A stretch of 64,000 bases of DNA, taken from Trogon surrucura. Lineage: Eukaryota; Chordata; Aves; Trogoniformes; Trogonidae. Position numbers and translations under genes: made by a program. The notes below the pieces were generated by a model. That model made no database searches. It was not told the DNA's origin and saw only the letters and a program-made list of their open reading frames with translations. Positions within the stretch are counted from its first letter, which is position 1. Every line of letters begins with the position of its first letter. Shown in pieces: positions 11,248-26,200 of the stretch. The stretch covers positions 13,596,001 through 13,660,000 of the forward strand of contig CM036626.1 of NCBI GenBank assembly GCA_020746105.1, in the 5' to 3' direction.

Positions 11248-14200
11248 GTAAGTGCGATGTCCAAGAAGGAATCCCATTTTCTGTGTGAGAATATACAAAT
11301 ATCTTAATCTAGCAGATTTAATAAGTCGTTTAGAAATCATGATGCATCAAATCGAAGCACTTGAATAAAACCTAATCTGACCCACTTTCTGTAGGAAAGG
11401 CTGAGTGCTGTTGGCACTAATCCAGTCTGATAGGGGGTCAGTGTGTTTTAAGTTAACCATCTGTCCAGAAAATCTTGAACCTTGACCTGATTGTTGAATT
11501 GTAATTGGGTCTTACAGTAAATTTTCATCATGTAAAGTATATAATCAGTATCCTTTTCTTTAAATTGTATTTCCTCATTGTTACTACTATGCATTTCAAT
11601 TAAGTATATCAGTGTTTATGTAGAAACATCTGAACAAATAAAAATATCAGTAGAAACACCTGAACAAATAAAAATATCAGTTATGAAATAGTAAATCATT
11701 TGGAAGCAATACTGCAAAAAAGGTATAACATATGGTTTGCTTTGTGTTTATCTTCATGTGGGTTTTTTTGTACCTAAAGGAAAATGCCATTGTAAATGCT
11801 TTAACTGTAGTTCATTGTTATGTGGCTGGAGATGTCTGTGAATAAATTGAATGTCCTAATCCTCTGCTTTATTCACATGAATAGTATGATTGAAGTTGTT
11901 GTATTTAAAAGGAGAATTATTTTTATCCTAATGTTCACGCAAGTGGTGTAAAACATGTTTGTTGAGAAGTAGGTTGGCAAGATGCAGGATAAGGACATGT
12001 TTCATTATAGTCTGAGGTGGAATAATGTAACCTTAATCTTGAAGCGTTAAAACAAATTCAAACACAGATCTACAAATCTGAATTCCAAATTAACATTCCA
12101 CAAAGTTGTACGTCTGTTTTTGTATTTGTTCAGTTTACAGTCATTTTTCATCTCCAGTGATAATGTTGCTACACAAACCTTTTGCAAGCTTGTCAGAACA
12201 CTGCTTTTCTTCTCTCATGCCTAGAACTGTCTTCTGCTCTTGATGCTTTTTCTTGTACTCAGGTGTTCTGTTTGTTTACCTACTGACTTAACTCTTCATG
12301 AAGAAGTGACATCTTAATTTTTCTAGGAAAGTACTAGCTTCTTCACCTACACTTGTAAAAATCTTCTGTTGAATGAGAGTTTTGCAGTGCAGTAATGATG
12401 TTTAATCGATGGAGTAGTATGCTGAAAACAATACCTGTAGTGTTATACCTGCAGATGATAATGCTTCTTTAAAAAACCCACATGTAGTGTAATGGGTTAT
12501 GCTTTACTGAAGCACTGAGTGTTGAATCTAGTCATTCTACCAGACCTTCTGATTTAGTATGTGGTGCAAGCTCAGAAAAAATGTGATACTTTGCATGGGA
12601 TAGTATAACTCTAAGGTAAAACAGTATGTATTGCTGAAAGCAGACATGATTATTTTCAAACCATTTCTCATAATCAAGGAAACTTAAAACTCTGGGAAAG
12701 AAAAGCATGATCTCAAAGGGGCGAGTTGCTTGCAAAAAAGCAGAAGGATAATCCAGTGTCTCTTGACAATGTTATAATAATTAGGCTCTGTATACTTCCT
12801 TTGCCAGTAGTCTTGATGATTGCCTCAAAGCAATTCATGCCAGTCTTTAAAGTGCTGGGAAAGGAGGTGCTCAAAGTGTTTTCCTAGGGGGAAGAAGGTG
12901 TTTTAACAGAGTTTTTTGATTTATTTTTTTTTAAGCACTCTGTCCTGTCATTTTGGTTGAGGTGCCTTTACTGTGGACTTCCCATATGTAGAAAGATACA
13001 TTAATTTTGATAATAACATCTGGAACTCCACAATATGAAACTCATTTGGATATGCAGATGGTCTGTGCTGCAGCTCTTGCATGTGTGAATTATGCAAAAA
13101 GGCACACTAAATGTGCAAAGTAGGTTCTTAAAAGGAAAAACGTAGTCATTTAAGCGTTCTTGTCTAAGTGGTTGTTTAACATGGTCTTTGGTTTGCCTTG
13201 CAAATTTAGAATGAAACGTACTTCATCTACTTCTGTATTATTTACTGAGGATTCTTTTTGTCCAGACAATCTGGATAAATCAATGTTAACCCATGCAAAT
13301 AAGGATCACTGCTGTGGGAGTCAACAGAAGATCCATTGCTTTTCTCAGCTTCACTACTTAGAATAGTTTGTGCATAATTTTCGACAGCAGGGACTTTGTT
13401 GTCTGGATTGAAAGGATTCACATACATGAATTCACATACATGGAGAATGATTTTGGAGATTTGCTGAAGAACTGGCTGACAAAAATTCAGAGACTAGCTG
13501 TTCTTCTGAATGGGCTTACTTTTAATCATAGTGACTTACTGAATAACTGTATTATTACAAAAGAGCAAGTGCTCTTGTGTAGTGACTGGTGTAAAAAGCA
13601 GTTGCTGGATTTAGAGCAATTGAATGAAAAAAAGTAGGGAATTTTCTGTATCAAGTATTCTGGTTCTATATATATTTGCAGGGTAAAGGAACAAATATAT
13701 ATGCATACACACACGTGTATCTACACATATTTGTCTCTTTAAGGCTGATAAATACGAATACCAATTGATAACACATTTTTTAAAAAGTCTTTTTCTATTA
13801 TGGTTGTCTATGCATTTTTAAAATAAAATGCAATGAAATGCAGTTGTCTTTGTTACTGTGGATCTTGGTCACGTGCTTGAAATTGGAACTTTAGAATTTT
13901 AGTCAATTTGTGTCCTTGTCACTCTTCGTGTTTTCATACCAGTCCAATATTCTAACCCTCTCTAAATCTGACAAACTCCAACTGCCCCACAATAATTTGA
14001 TATGACAGGATTGAAACACATGGACTTGCTGTCCATCTTTCTTTTGAAACTACCAAAAGCTCCACCTGTATTTTCACCAAGAATTATGTTATGTCTAAAG
14101 CATGTGATGTTACTGGGTGGTCTTATAGTTACGGTTTGCATAGACTCTGAGGTCCTCCAGCAGTCTCAGTCAAAGGTTCTTCAAGATCCTACTTGTACGT

Positions 14201-17200
14201 ATGCTTGTCTCTCACACCTTTCCCCTCTCTCTCTGAGCCCTTCTACTTACCATCTTGCCACTCAGAAGGAATTGAAACAGTCGTCCTGTATGAAGGAGGG
14301 AGGAATCACATTTCAGACTGTCACTGTTGTGGCAGCCGTGCAGGTTGCCTTCCACCTGGGGTCAGGAGCTGTCTCGTGGCTGGCTGGGCCAAACTGACTC
14401 CCTCTAATTTGGGTTTACCCTGAGAAAGATGTCTCCAGTGAGGTATCCCTTTTTCTCTTCGCCTTTTTTTTCCTTTTCATCCCTTTTCCTCTTTGCCTTT
14501 TGTGAAGCATGTGCCAGTGGAACTGCAGTCTCTTGGACCCGCAGAGCTGCTGCGGAGGCTCTTGCCTGGCTAATCAAACGAGTCATTTGGAGCACAAGAA
14601 TGGCTTCTTGGTGGCCAAGACAAAGCACACTCTATCTCTTCTGCTTTTGTCGTGGCATCTCTGACTGCATGATTAGCATATCCCTGTGGCTCTGCTGGCA
14701 TGAGGCTGCTCCCTGACATGGTGCTGGCAGGCCGCATGGGGTATTCATCTGCTGCTCGTCCTGTCCTGGCACCGCTCAGAGCGTCGAGCTCAGAACAGAG
14801 TGGTCTTGGCACCAAGTCCATTCAGCATCAAGAAGCTTCTGCTGAGTGCTGTTACCGTCCCTCTTCTGGGTCACTTTCAGTACCTCTAGCTCTGCAGAGC
14901 AGCAATTGTTATAGGTTAGTACATGCAAAAGAGAGCTTTCTTCTAGATTTGAGGGTTACTCATAATACCACAAAATATACTGAATTTTTGCAGGACAAAA
15001 AAGGATTGAGTTCTTGCAGCAGATTGTACTAGTAGTGCTTTCTTTAAGAACTGGGTTTAGCTTTAGGATTTATGAGAAACATTTGTGTTATTTATGTTCA
15101 GAATTCCGTTTGTCAAGAAATTACATGTGGAATTTGTTTTTTTCCTACTTTATTTATGCTACTTTATTTAACCTGGATATTTGAGCTGTACTTTTCTGAA
15201 AAATAGATCACTGCCTTTCAATTAGGACCCTTTTATTTTTCTGCTAATGAGTGCTGAAAAGGGACAAGCTTTTTGTGTGTGACAGACCCTGTTGATGAAG
15301 TGGAAATCTGAAAAGGGTTGTGAGGTCACTTTTAGAAAGAATATCCTGTTTTGTTCAAAGCATTTCGAAGTAAAGATCAAAAAACATTGCTAGCTCTTCT
15401 AATCACTCAGATTAAGAGATTGAGATGTGCAGGCCTGCCCCAGAGCTCCTTTTGCAGTTTTAACTACAACAGCACTATTGCTGAGGTGACTGAGTGTGAT
15501 CCATCTTTGGAAAGACTGTTTTACAATATTTATCTAAGAGCATGCAGGTTTCTCTAATACGGGTTCAGGTTTCCCACACGGTGAATTTTCCTGTCTATGG
15601 GTTGTAGTACCAAAGCATTTTTGTGATATGTGATGTTGGTATATACATTCACAACCCCTTTTTCTGTCCTGCTTCCTAAGAGGCCTTATTGAATTCTTGG
15701 GTTCAGAGGAGGTAAGCCAGGAGCCTAATACTTCTTAGAGCTGAAACAGCCCTCAAAACAAAAGGAGGCACAGGGACATGTCCTTGCATATATTACTAAG
15801 TAATTTAGCTTTTGTTATTGGCTTGCAAATAATCTGCAGTGTGAATATATGTATAGACATTGCTTTGTGAAGAAGTTCTAAGCGAGTGGTGGTCTGGATG
15901 TGCAGAGGGAACAGACATAGTAGGTGCCTTTTCTTTTTTTTTACCACTGAAGTAATTCTTCTTGCAGCAGTTTGAGGGTTTATTTATAGATCAGCCTGCT
16001 CTTTGTTTCTCTTGACTTGTATGAAATATTATTAGATAGTGTTGAAAAAACCCCACCTATAACAGATTGTGTTTTTTCCTGGGTTCTGTATTTCACCTCA
16101 GAAGCAACATTAGACTCTGTGGTAGGCTTAGCTCGCACACGTCGCTGTGCAGCGTGGCTGTATTGCTTCAGGTCATCTGCTTGGTTGATCTGCTGCACTG
16201 TGCTGCGAAGTCCATGTACAAGTAAAGTTCAAATAAGGGCTTTTAAGATACAGTGACTTGTCCAGAACGCACTGGAAATCATATGGTTCTTTCAAATTTC
16301 TTCTCCAGTACTTGGCATACTGAGAATGTCAGGCACGAGGTGTCCAAAATCATTTGGATTAAGAAAGGGTATGTAATTTCTGCACTGACAGTTTCTGAGG
16401 CATTCTGTCTATCATACTATTAGTTTCTTATAAACAAGCAAAAAGCTTGCACTTCCATTCATCAAAATTCATCATGTGTGTGGTTTTGTCATGACACCTG
16501 CCCAGAGATAGGCATTGACGCAGTGCTAAGGTGCTGGTGGCGTTCATCCCCAGATTGTCACGAGTGTTCAGGTGTAACAGCGCTTTCCCCAGCTGTTACT
16601 GTGCTGTGGTGTAAGCAGTGGGATCATCCTGTGCTTGTCTTCCTGTGTGATCAAAGGGAAAAAAAGTTTGCTTTGAAGTGTCATCTGTATCATTGAAGGT
16701 ACTTTTGCCTGTTCTAGGATGTCTTCATAGTTTTACCTACTTCATTCTGACATAATGTAATGCTTGAAATACATCAGACTTACGTGGGATATATTTCATG
16801 TTCTACTTCCTATCCTGGATAGCACCTTGCTTAGAATGGTGTTTCTGATAGACTATTTTTTTGTGTTCTTAGAGCAAATGATGTTATCTGGTATGAAATA
16901 TCTCTTTGGCTGATTCAGATCAGCTGTCCTAGCTGTGCCCTCTCCCAGTTTCTTGCCAGCCCCTAGGCTTGGGTGGGGGGCACACTGCGAAAAAGAAAGC
17001 CTTGATGTTCTCATTATACAAACCCTGTTCAGCAATAGCCAAAGTGTCGGTCTCTTACCAGCAGTGTTTCAACCACAGATCCAAAACACATCACCAGACA
17101 CGCTGCTGTGGAGAAAGTCAGCTCCATCCCAGCCAGACCCAGCACAGTTATCCATTTTTTTTTTTGAAAAGCAGAGCTACCTGTCTTCTTTTTTCCCAGG

Positions 17201-20200
17201 TTATCTACTATGTCAAGCAGTTTGGGAATATTCTTAGCTGTTAGAAAAGGAGATGGGGGGAGACATTGTGTGCACGAAGCACAGTCTTTCTCTGTAGAGA
17301 TTTGTAGGTGTTCCAGATCTGGTCTTAGGTCTTGACTTTATCTGTCCTCTGTTTTTCTTACTAGTTACTGATAATTACTGGACGGTTAATCTCTTCAAAT
17401 TGTGGATACTCATGATTGTTGTTTCACATTAACTTACAAAATTCTTGTCACTCCATAGCCATGGTTTTCTGCTTGTTAATTTTACATTGCATCTTTTTCA
17501 ACATTTCCTTGAAATCAGTGGCCCTCAAAGGCCATGTATAACTAGAAAGTGAGTGCCATAATTCCAAAGTATTACCAACTTATTATTTGTAGTACATTAA
17601 CATATAAAAACATTAGTTAATATTGAGGTCTAACCATGTGGCACTTCTTGTGATCACAATTAGCTGAAGCACCTGCCTGGATTTGATGACTGTCATTCAT
17701 GATTAAATAAAATGTTCTTTAAAATATGTGATTAATCTGTTAATCTGTTTAAGACCAATTCCAGAATGAAGTTTTACTTTGCTTTGGTAAATAACATAAA
17801 GCAGATACAATTTTCTAAATGTGTATTTAAAAAAAGCATCGTACATTTTCTCATAGCTTTTACTTTGAGATACAGAGTGTTTTTTTGGTGGTGTTCATTG
17901 TAGGAAATAAGGAGTTACAGTTTACAATTCAGTGCTTTTGGGTTCTAGTGAGCTTTTCTCTCTACTGTATCATGTTTGCATGGAGTTGGAGGAAACTTAA
18001 AACAGAGAAGAGTGGTTCTAAAAATATTATACCACACTGAAAAAGAAAGCAAAACCAAGCACAATCTGCAAGAGAAATATACCTATCTTCAAATGTATAA
18101 AAGTACCTACAAAAGGGAAGTCAGCAAAATATTTTCCATGTTCTCCAAAGGAAAAAAACCCACAGGGTTCAAATAGCAGCAAAGGAGGTTTAGGTTATAA
18201 AGTGCACGTATGTTGTCTCAACCACTGAAATAGGTTGTCCAGTGAGGATTTGCCATCTCCACTTGATGTAAATATTATAGATTTTCAAGTACTACACCGA
18301 AGTGTTACTGTTACATGCAGTTTTCTTGGCTGATGTTGATCCATGAAAGAAATGTCTTCTAAAAAGACCCCTGTGCAGCACCACAGCTTTCAAACTGGTC
18401 CGTGTGGAGTAGCAGAAATAGGCTCCAGTTTCCTCGAAACACTTGTGTCGAGTGCACGCAGTTTGTTGCAGCCCAGGTTTTGCAGAAGGTGTGTGGTGTG
18501 TGGATCATTTCCCACGGGCAAGGGGTGCTGCTTTGTTCAGTCTCAGTGATAGATCGACACTGTTCAGAACGGTCTGAACATCTACAAGGAGAGATTGAAG
18601 AGACATCACTTGGGTGAGCTGGATTGCTTGGGGCTCCTTCCATTCCTGTTTTTTACAACTGTGTGAACCCATACCTTTTAAGCTTTGAAGATTTGTTTTG
18701 AGATGAAGAACAAGAAACTTAGAAATAAGATAGTTTTTTTGTGTTTCATCCCCTACCCTGCACATGTAAATAATTAATAGATACCTGCTTCCTTGGTGTG
18801 GTTCTAACTTTTACAGTTCGCAAATTTAGAATTTAGATGCAGCCGTCTCCCCCCCCCCCCCGCTATTTACCTGGATTTTTTTCATTCGGTTTGTCTTAAA
18901 GGTTAAAATGTGTGTTTATTTCTAAGGTACAGAGCTGTATTTAGTATTGATAACAATGAATCATGTTTGAATGTGAATCACAATGAATGCATTTGTGTTT
19001 TTATTCTTTGACCTTAAAATATGTAGCATCTGTTACTCAAAAGAAGGTGTTGCAGGCACAGTTGAGTTTTAGAAATTACTCGTTTTAAGGATCTGTGTGT
19101 TGTTTGTGCATATATGTTTATATTGATATGAATGCCATGAGGTTTGATCATCTAAGAAATAAATGGAAACCAAAATTTTATTTTTTAATATAAACATTAA
19201 TTTAATGGGAATATAAATCTTTGTATTATGTCCAATCTTTATGAGAAATGTATGTAATAAAGAAGATAGATTTTAACTTTTTCTGTACTGCAATTTGCAA
19301 ATGCCATGAATTCATCTATTATTTACTTTTATATTGTCTCAGATTTCCTTAAAAAAAGTAGTTGCAGACTAGCAGGCTGTCTTTAAAACAAAATCCTGGC
19401 CCTCTTCCCACTTTGAGACCTCTAAATGAGACTTGTGTCATAATTCAGCCAAATATGAAGTCTTTTTTTCCTGAGAGGGGCAAAATACAGTTACTTTGTT
19501 CTTTTCTTCTCTATTCTCCATGGCAAACGACTAACAAGTTTTCCTAGCACTCTTTTAAATGCCACAGATACTAAATTATATCTGTCCTCTATAGGAGGAA
19601 AAGAAAAAAAAAAAAGTTGCTTGAAAAATTAGAGAAATCTTCATGCAGAGCTTATTTGGATGACGTGAAATGGTGGGGATTTGGCAAGTTTGGGTGGTTT
19701 CCTGTCTGAGCAGTGGGTTGTGGTTGATCGAAGAGCGATGTGCTGGCGGCTGAACTCGCTGCTCGTGCAATAGCTGGGCCCAGCCAGTTTTGCCCACGGG
19801 TTTGGGGTGGCCAGGGACCTCCTCCATGGGTTGAACGTGGTGCTTGAAACACCAAGGTCGCGGGTTCAATTCCCGTTCGGTTCTCAAGTGTGTTGCCTGA
19901 CCTAGTCGAGAGGTGGCGTCCCTACTCACAACAGGGAGGTTGGATTAAAATGATCTCTGAGGTCCCTTCCAGCCCAGACCATTCTATGATCGCGTGTGCT
20001 CCTGTGGAGTGCTCCAGGCTTTCTGTGCTGGGGCTGAAGCGTTGGACCCATGTGAAGAAAGAGACACGAATCCAAGGTGGTTTTGCGTGGCTTATGGAAG
20101 AGCTGCTCATCTACTGTGACAACTGGAGTGTGCTCCTTCTCTGCTGTGAAACTGGATGGACATTTCAGCCTTTTTTCCCTGATGAATCTTGCACAAAGTA

Positions 20201-23200
20201 ACATTAAAGTCATCTGCGTAAAACAGGAGTAACTGGGTTCTTCTGTGTGACTTGGGGCTTTTGCAGATTTAGCTTTTATTCCTGATTTATTGTCCTGTCT
20301 GGAACTGTTAACTGGTGGGAGATAGAAGAATAGTAATTGGATTTGTGAAATTAGATCCTAAAGTCTCTTTTTTTAGTCTCACAGACATACACGAGTTCAG
20401 ACATGTGCAAAGATTTATATTTGTTTAAACAATAGTAGAAATGTGTGATAATGGCTTCTCCTGTCTTTAAAAGGACAGGTTTTTGAAGCCTGGAGATTTT
20501 GTTAAGATGAACACTAAGAAGACTTATGTAGCAGTATGTAAGGAAAGTGTTCAATACAGATTCCTGGATGAGCACTGAATGTGTCTTTACCACAATGGCT
20601 AATTATTGTGAGTACAGAGAGTAAGGATACTAAGCTGCTCTTACTCCTGGTGGAATAAACAGGAGCGTTCCTAGTTCTTAATTGCTTGTCATTATTGCAG
20701 AGCAAAAGAATAATTAAAAAAAGCCCAAACAAACAAAAAACCTTCAAAGAATTTGATATACATGAGGCACAGTTGGGGTTTTTAGATGATTTCAGTCACT
20801 TTGCTTCTGTGGAAGGAAGCAATGCCACAGATTAATACAGTGTGTTTTATCTGGTTTTAGGCTGGTACAGAGGGGTTTCCATTAAGAAGCCCAATGTAAA
20901 GGTAAGTGTGAATACATTTTTTAAGCTCATGGGAGATTCTAATTTGCTCTTGTAACTCAGTTAGCTTTTTGTTTTCTTTACCTTTTGGATTTTAGTTCTC
21001 TGTCTTTTTTTCCTATGGGAGGATTGGATTTAAGTCTTGCACCTGGGAAAGAACAACCCCAAGTACGTGTATAGGTTGGGGACTGACCTGCTGGAGAGCA
21101 GCGTAAGGAAAGCGTAAGAAACTGTATGGGGTTGGAGTGTGACACCTTTTCATTTGGTGCTGGGTGACTTACCCATGACTTTGGTACCAGAGCGTATTTC
21201 CCATACAACAGTGTTTCTGCAGAGTTTGGGAGCTTTTTGGAGTGAAAAATAATCAGCTTGAATCTTTGTATGATAATTTTATTGAATAGACTCACAGAAC
21301 TTCCTTATTAAGAAATTAATCTTGCAAGATGGAAGCTTGATTCAGTGTGCTGTTCTGTTCTAATGTGGATTAAAATGATCAGTTGTGACTAATTAGAGTG
21401 TTGACTTTTGACTGTGGCTGCTTCTTTGGCACAGTGTTATCCGGTTGGATTTTTTTTTAATAGGTGTATTACCAATTATTTATTGTGGCTTAGAATATGA
21501 ATGCTAAAAACTGCACATATATTTTTCTAACAGACTCTTTTTTTTCTCTCTTGCAGGGGATTTTTCCTGCAAATTATATTCACTTGAAAAAGGCAATAGT
21601 TAGTAACAGAGGGTGAGTATTTTTCTCTTAAAAAAAACCCCACGACAAAACACGAACAAAAAACCCACACAAAACAAACCAATACAACAGCACCTTTGAG
21701 AATTAGTTACATCTCATTATTCACATACTTACTTGTTAGAACTCATCTAACTCTGTACAAAGGACAGAAGAAATAGCCAAAACTGATTATGGAATGGGGA
21801 GTTTGCAGCTTCCCTTCAGGAGAATTTCGGAATAGCTCTACTGCTGAAGAGCAAGGAGTCAGTGTCCTTTGTGGTTCCTGGATGTTTCTCACATGACACT
21901 ACTTGTCCCAAACCACTTTTTGAGCCAGTGCTTTTCAGTACTGCTACTTTAGGACCTATGGAAAATTGTTCCAATATAGTGTGTTTCAGAAATGTGTTGG
22001 GGTTTGGTTTTTTTTTGTTTGTTTTATTTATTCTCCCTTCTTTTTATTAGAAATTGCTGAAAGAGCGGAAGCTTGAAATAGACCTTATTTTTACAGTGTC
22101 TGGCAGCTGTTTCAATAATAACATTCGACATGAAGGGCAGGTCAAGGCACTAATGGCTGAGATAATAAAATGGTATTGCAGTATGTACATTAGTTATCAC
22201 ATTTTTGCATTTCGGTGTGATGAAGTAGAGAGCAATGCCTAGCTGACATGGAACTGTGGGAGCGAATCCCTTTCTATGAGGAAAGGCTGAGAGAGTTGGG
22301 ATTGTTCAGCCTAGAGAAGAGAAGGCTCTGGGGAAACCTTACTGTGGTGTTCCAATACTGAAAGAAGGGTTATAGATGAGGGAAAGACTTCTTAGTAGGG
22401 CCTGTTGCAATAGGACAAGGGATAATGGTTTTAAACTAAAAGAGGATAGATTCAAACTAAATACAGGAAGAAATTTTTTAGATGAGTGTTGTGAAACACT
22501 GGCACAGGCTGCCCAGAGAGGTAGTAGAAGCCCTGTCCCTGGAAATGTTTGATGTCGGGTTGGATGGGACTCTGAGCAACCTGGTCTCGCGGAAGGTGTC
22601 CCTGCTTATGGCAGGGGACTGGACTAGATGATCTTGAGATGCCGCTTCTGATGCAAACCATTCTATGATTCTCCCTTAACGGGTATAAAGGATCTTGAGC
22701 AGAAAAGGATAAGTCCTGTTCTTTTACTTAGAGGATAACTCACTCAGGTTTCAGGCAATATTGAAAAAGTCTTCTGGATAGAAAAGGTTTATAGATGGTA
22801 GATCGTTTGGGGTAGTTAGTGATATTGGCTAATTGGAGGGAAAAAAGGGTTGTGTTGCCTTAGAGAGAAGGGACGCAAACTGTGCAGAATCCCGCTTTAC
22901 AGGCAAGTTAATTTAACATGCTATAATTATGAAAAGTGTTTTCATTGACCTTGATTAGAATGAAATTATGTATTTTGAACAGGTAAATGGGAAATGGATG
23001 ACATAAGCTGATTCTTGTGAAACCTAATGGAACAGTTGATAGGACTCTTGAGTTGCTTCAGTGTTACAACAGACAGAAAGTTCCCCTTAAAATGTTTTCC
23101 TTTATGTTGAACAAATTCAAACAAATCCAAGTTCTAGCATTTTACCAATTACTATGCTGACATTTATTTGTTTTTCTACCTTTTTCCATGGTATCTTTCC

Positions 23201-26200
23201 TAATTTTTTCCTCTCTTCTTGTATAGGCAGTATGAAACAGTTGTTCCACTTGAAGATTCTGTTGTGACTGAAGTCACAGCAACACTGCAGGAATGGGCTG
23301 TGCTCTGGAAGCAGCTGTATGTGGTAAGAACAGTTCTCTTTGTTGTACTTTACTTCGCAGATATCGTTGGATATATGATGCCTGTGTTTCAGTTCATTAG
23401 AAAATAGTGATATGTACTTCTTTTATATCACGCTTAGACCTTCATTTTCCATTTCAAATACTTACCTCTTTGGTGTATGTGAGTAAAATGATACTTTCTT
23501 TTTTTTCTTTCTCTAAGATTTTTTTTCTCTCCTCAGTGTCACACGAAGAAGGCAATAATAATATTGACAATAGTACTGAATTGGAGAAAGGGGAATTGCT
23601 TTACCTACAAATGAGTTACACTTCCTTTCTACTGTTCTATTTCTTTTTTATTGTTAAAACTAGTTCCTTGAAGGGAGGGAAAGAGAAAGCTCTAGCTCTA
23701 AACTTTCACTTAGTAATCTTCTTTCTGGGACTGCTTTCTATTCTAGCTCATTATATTTATTATAACAGTGCACACAATGTTCTTAAATAACGAGGGAAAG
23801 AATTTACTGTTTTTATAGAACTTATCTGTTCCATGACAAGAACAAATTGGTAAAGCTTCAGAGTAGCAAAAAAATTGATTTGTGGTAGGTTTTTTTCCAG
23901 AAATTAGGAAAAAAAGATCTGATACAGAAATAATTACAAAATTGTTCAGGTTTGAAGGGACTTCTTGAGACCATCTAGTTCAACTGTCTTCTCAAGTAGG
24001 TCAGCTAGAGCAGGCTGTGTAGGCCTGCATCCAGTCAAATCTTGAGTTCCTTGTGAATGGAGACTCCACAGCTTCCCTGTGCAAAGCTGTTGGTGTTTGA
24101 TCACTGTTGTTTGTGTTTTCTTATGTTCAAGACTACCGATGTGGTACTGTAGCTTTTCTGATGTGAGAGAGCAACCTATGCCGTTGTTGGGTAGGTAATG
24201 GAAATTTGTCCCGTTTACAAACTGTGAATTTGAAGCCTGAGAAAGTGAACAGAGGTACAGAGATGCATACATGGTTGTGGCAGAGCTGAGGTTAGGTTTG
24301 GTAATTGGCATTCAGGCTGAAAGCTGTGCTGTAACGTCATGCTGCTTGTTGGATCAGCACCAGCAGAAATTTTTTTTTATTCCCAGCTGTAATAAGAATC
24401 ATCTAGGAAATCTAATTAATGTTGTTTATCATGTTGCTGTGCCTAGTCAGATGTGTAGAAAAGTTTCTTCCTGTAGGAACCAGTTGTTCCTGCAGATGCT
24501 TTCAGTAGGTCACAGCCTGTAAATGGTAACAGTGCGCACTTCACTGTTTAGTGGTTTTGCTTTGTAAGACAACGGCCAAATGATGTACGGTGTCTCTTAA
24601 TAGTTCTGAATAGGCTGAAATGTTCATCTCGTGCTTTTTGGCAAACTTCTTACTTGGATTAGGATTTGAAAGACCAAGTTTGTTTCAGTTAAAAGTTCCA
24701 AGACATTTCTTCAGTACTATTGTTGCGATACTTGGTAAGGTTTGTATTTTCGCCTTTCAGTTAAACAGTAGGTACTGGAACGTAGTACCCAGGAAGCCCG
24801 GAGCGGTTGAAACACTGCCTGAAAAAGGGTGCTGTGTTGTTTCAAGATAAAATGGGTCATCTGAAAAAAAATTGGAGGGAGAAATAGAAGGGTAAAGTAA
24901 AGCACAACTTGGAGAGAGGCGATTGTAGAAAATTAGTTGTTGTAGAATATTGGCGAACTTTCCGGACTCCTGCCCACAGAGCGTCCGTGCTTTTACTAGG
25001 AAGAAATTGTGTGTGGGGAAGCTTGGATAGGCTTAAACTTTATAGGAGTTGTGCAGTAATTTTGGTTTGTGTGTCTGTGAAATATATATAGGAAGGAGTA
25101 GCCAGAGTTCGCTCTACTACACAGGGCTGTGGTATTCTTGCAGTTATTGCTATCAAGGTAAAAGCAAAGTGATAGTAAAACTAGAAGCTGTGACTGTGGA
25201 GAAAAAGGCGTTTTTATGCAATGGGTTCATAAAGGGCAGGGACTGTGCCTGAAGTGAATTTAAAATTTGAAAGGTGTGGTGTGTTCTTGGCTTTACTGTA
25301 ATACGAAGATATAGAATCATAGAATTGTCAGGATTGGAAGGGACCTTAAACATCATCTAGTTCCAATGCCCCCGCCATGGGCAGGGACATCCCCCACATG
25401 ACCAGGTTGCAGAGCCCCATCCAGCCTGGCCTTAAAAACTTCTGGGGATGGGGCTTCCACCCCCTCTCTTGGCAACGTGTGCCAGTGTCTCACCACCCTC
25501 ACGGTGAAGAACTTCTTCCTAACGTCCAATCTGAACCGAACCATCTCTGGCTTTAATCCATTCCCCCTAGTCCTATCACTGTCCGACATCCTAAAAAGTC
25601 CTTCACCTGCATTCCTTTAGGCCCCCTTGAGATACCGGAAGCTCTGAATTGTTGAAGTCTGATATTATAACCCTTTGAGTGCTAATAAAACAATGACATA
25701 TTTGAAAATGTGGGAGGTTTCTCTCGAATTGGAAAGAGAACGGGATACAAATAATAACTGGTATGGAAGCTGTCAGATTTTTATGTTGGTTGTTTTTTGT
25801 AGCAGTAGTGATAACGTATTTAATAATTCTGTGCTTACCTAAAAATCACCTTTTTTGTTACTGGGTAATCAGCAATAGAACTTTAATATTTTTAGAGGAG
25901 TAAAGAGGATATGACTTTTATGGTTCTAGGGACAGACCTTTTAGCAGAGCCTGTTGCAATAGGGCAAGGGGTAATGATTTTAAACGAAAAGAGGATAGTT
26001 TCAAACTAGATATGGGAAGAAAATTTTTACAATGAACATGGTGAAGTACTGTCAAAGGCTGCCCAGAGAGGTGGTGGAAACCCCATTCCTGGAGACATTC
26101 AGGTTTGGGTTGGACAGGGCTCTGAGCAACCTGATCTATGGCTGGACTAGATGATCTTGAAAGGTCCCTTCCAACCCAAACCATTCTATGAGAAGACGAC

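Larger units (their letters stand above)
11248..20860. other. DOCK3: DOCK3 intron, 9.6 kb
   Basis: The intron lies between the two exons of the SH3 domain. It holds a 30-bp tandem duplication (11620-11679), a likely CR1 tail (about 18215-18300), a 13-C run (18849-18861) and a second SINE copy (19823-19990). The stretch at about 14280-14900 is more GC-rich than its surroundings and has several overlapping short ORFs on both strands, none of which I recognise. Otherwise I see nothing specific. Confidence 0.8.
20902..23226. other. DOCK3: Two short DOCK3 introns (20902-21556 and 21613-23226) around the 56-nt exon
   Basis: The first intron (655 nt) shows nothing beyond splice signals. The second (1,614 nt) begins with a T-rich stretch and then a C/A-rich one, and carries a + strand CR1 3' fragment at about 22250-22675. 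The 56-nt exon at 21557-21612 lies between them. Confidence 0.8.

Noticed and set aside
18561-18580. Small palindrome TGTTCAG-6-CTGAACA
   Set aside because: Seven-base arms in a 64-kb window are expected by chance, and it matches no known response element well.
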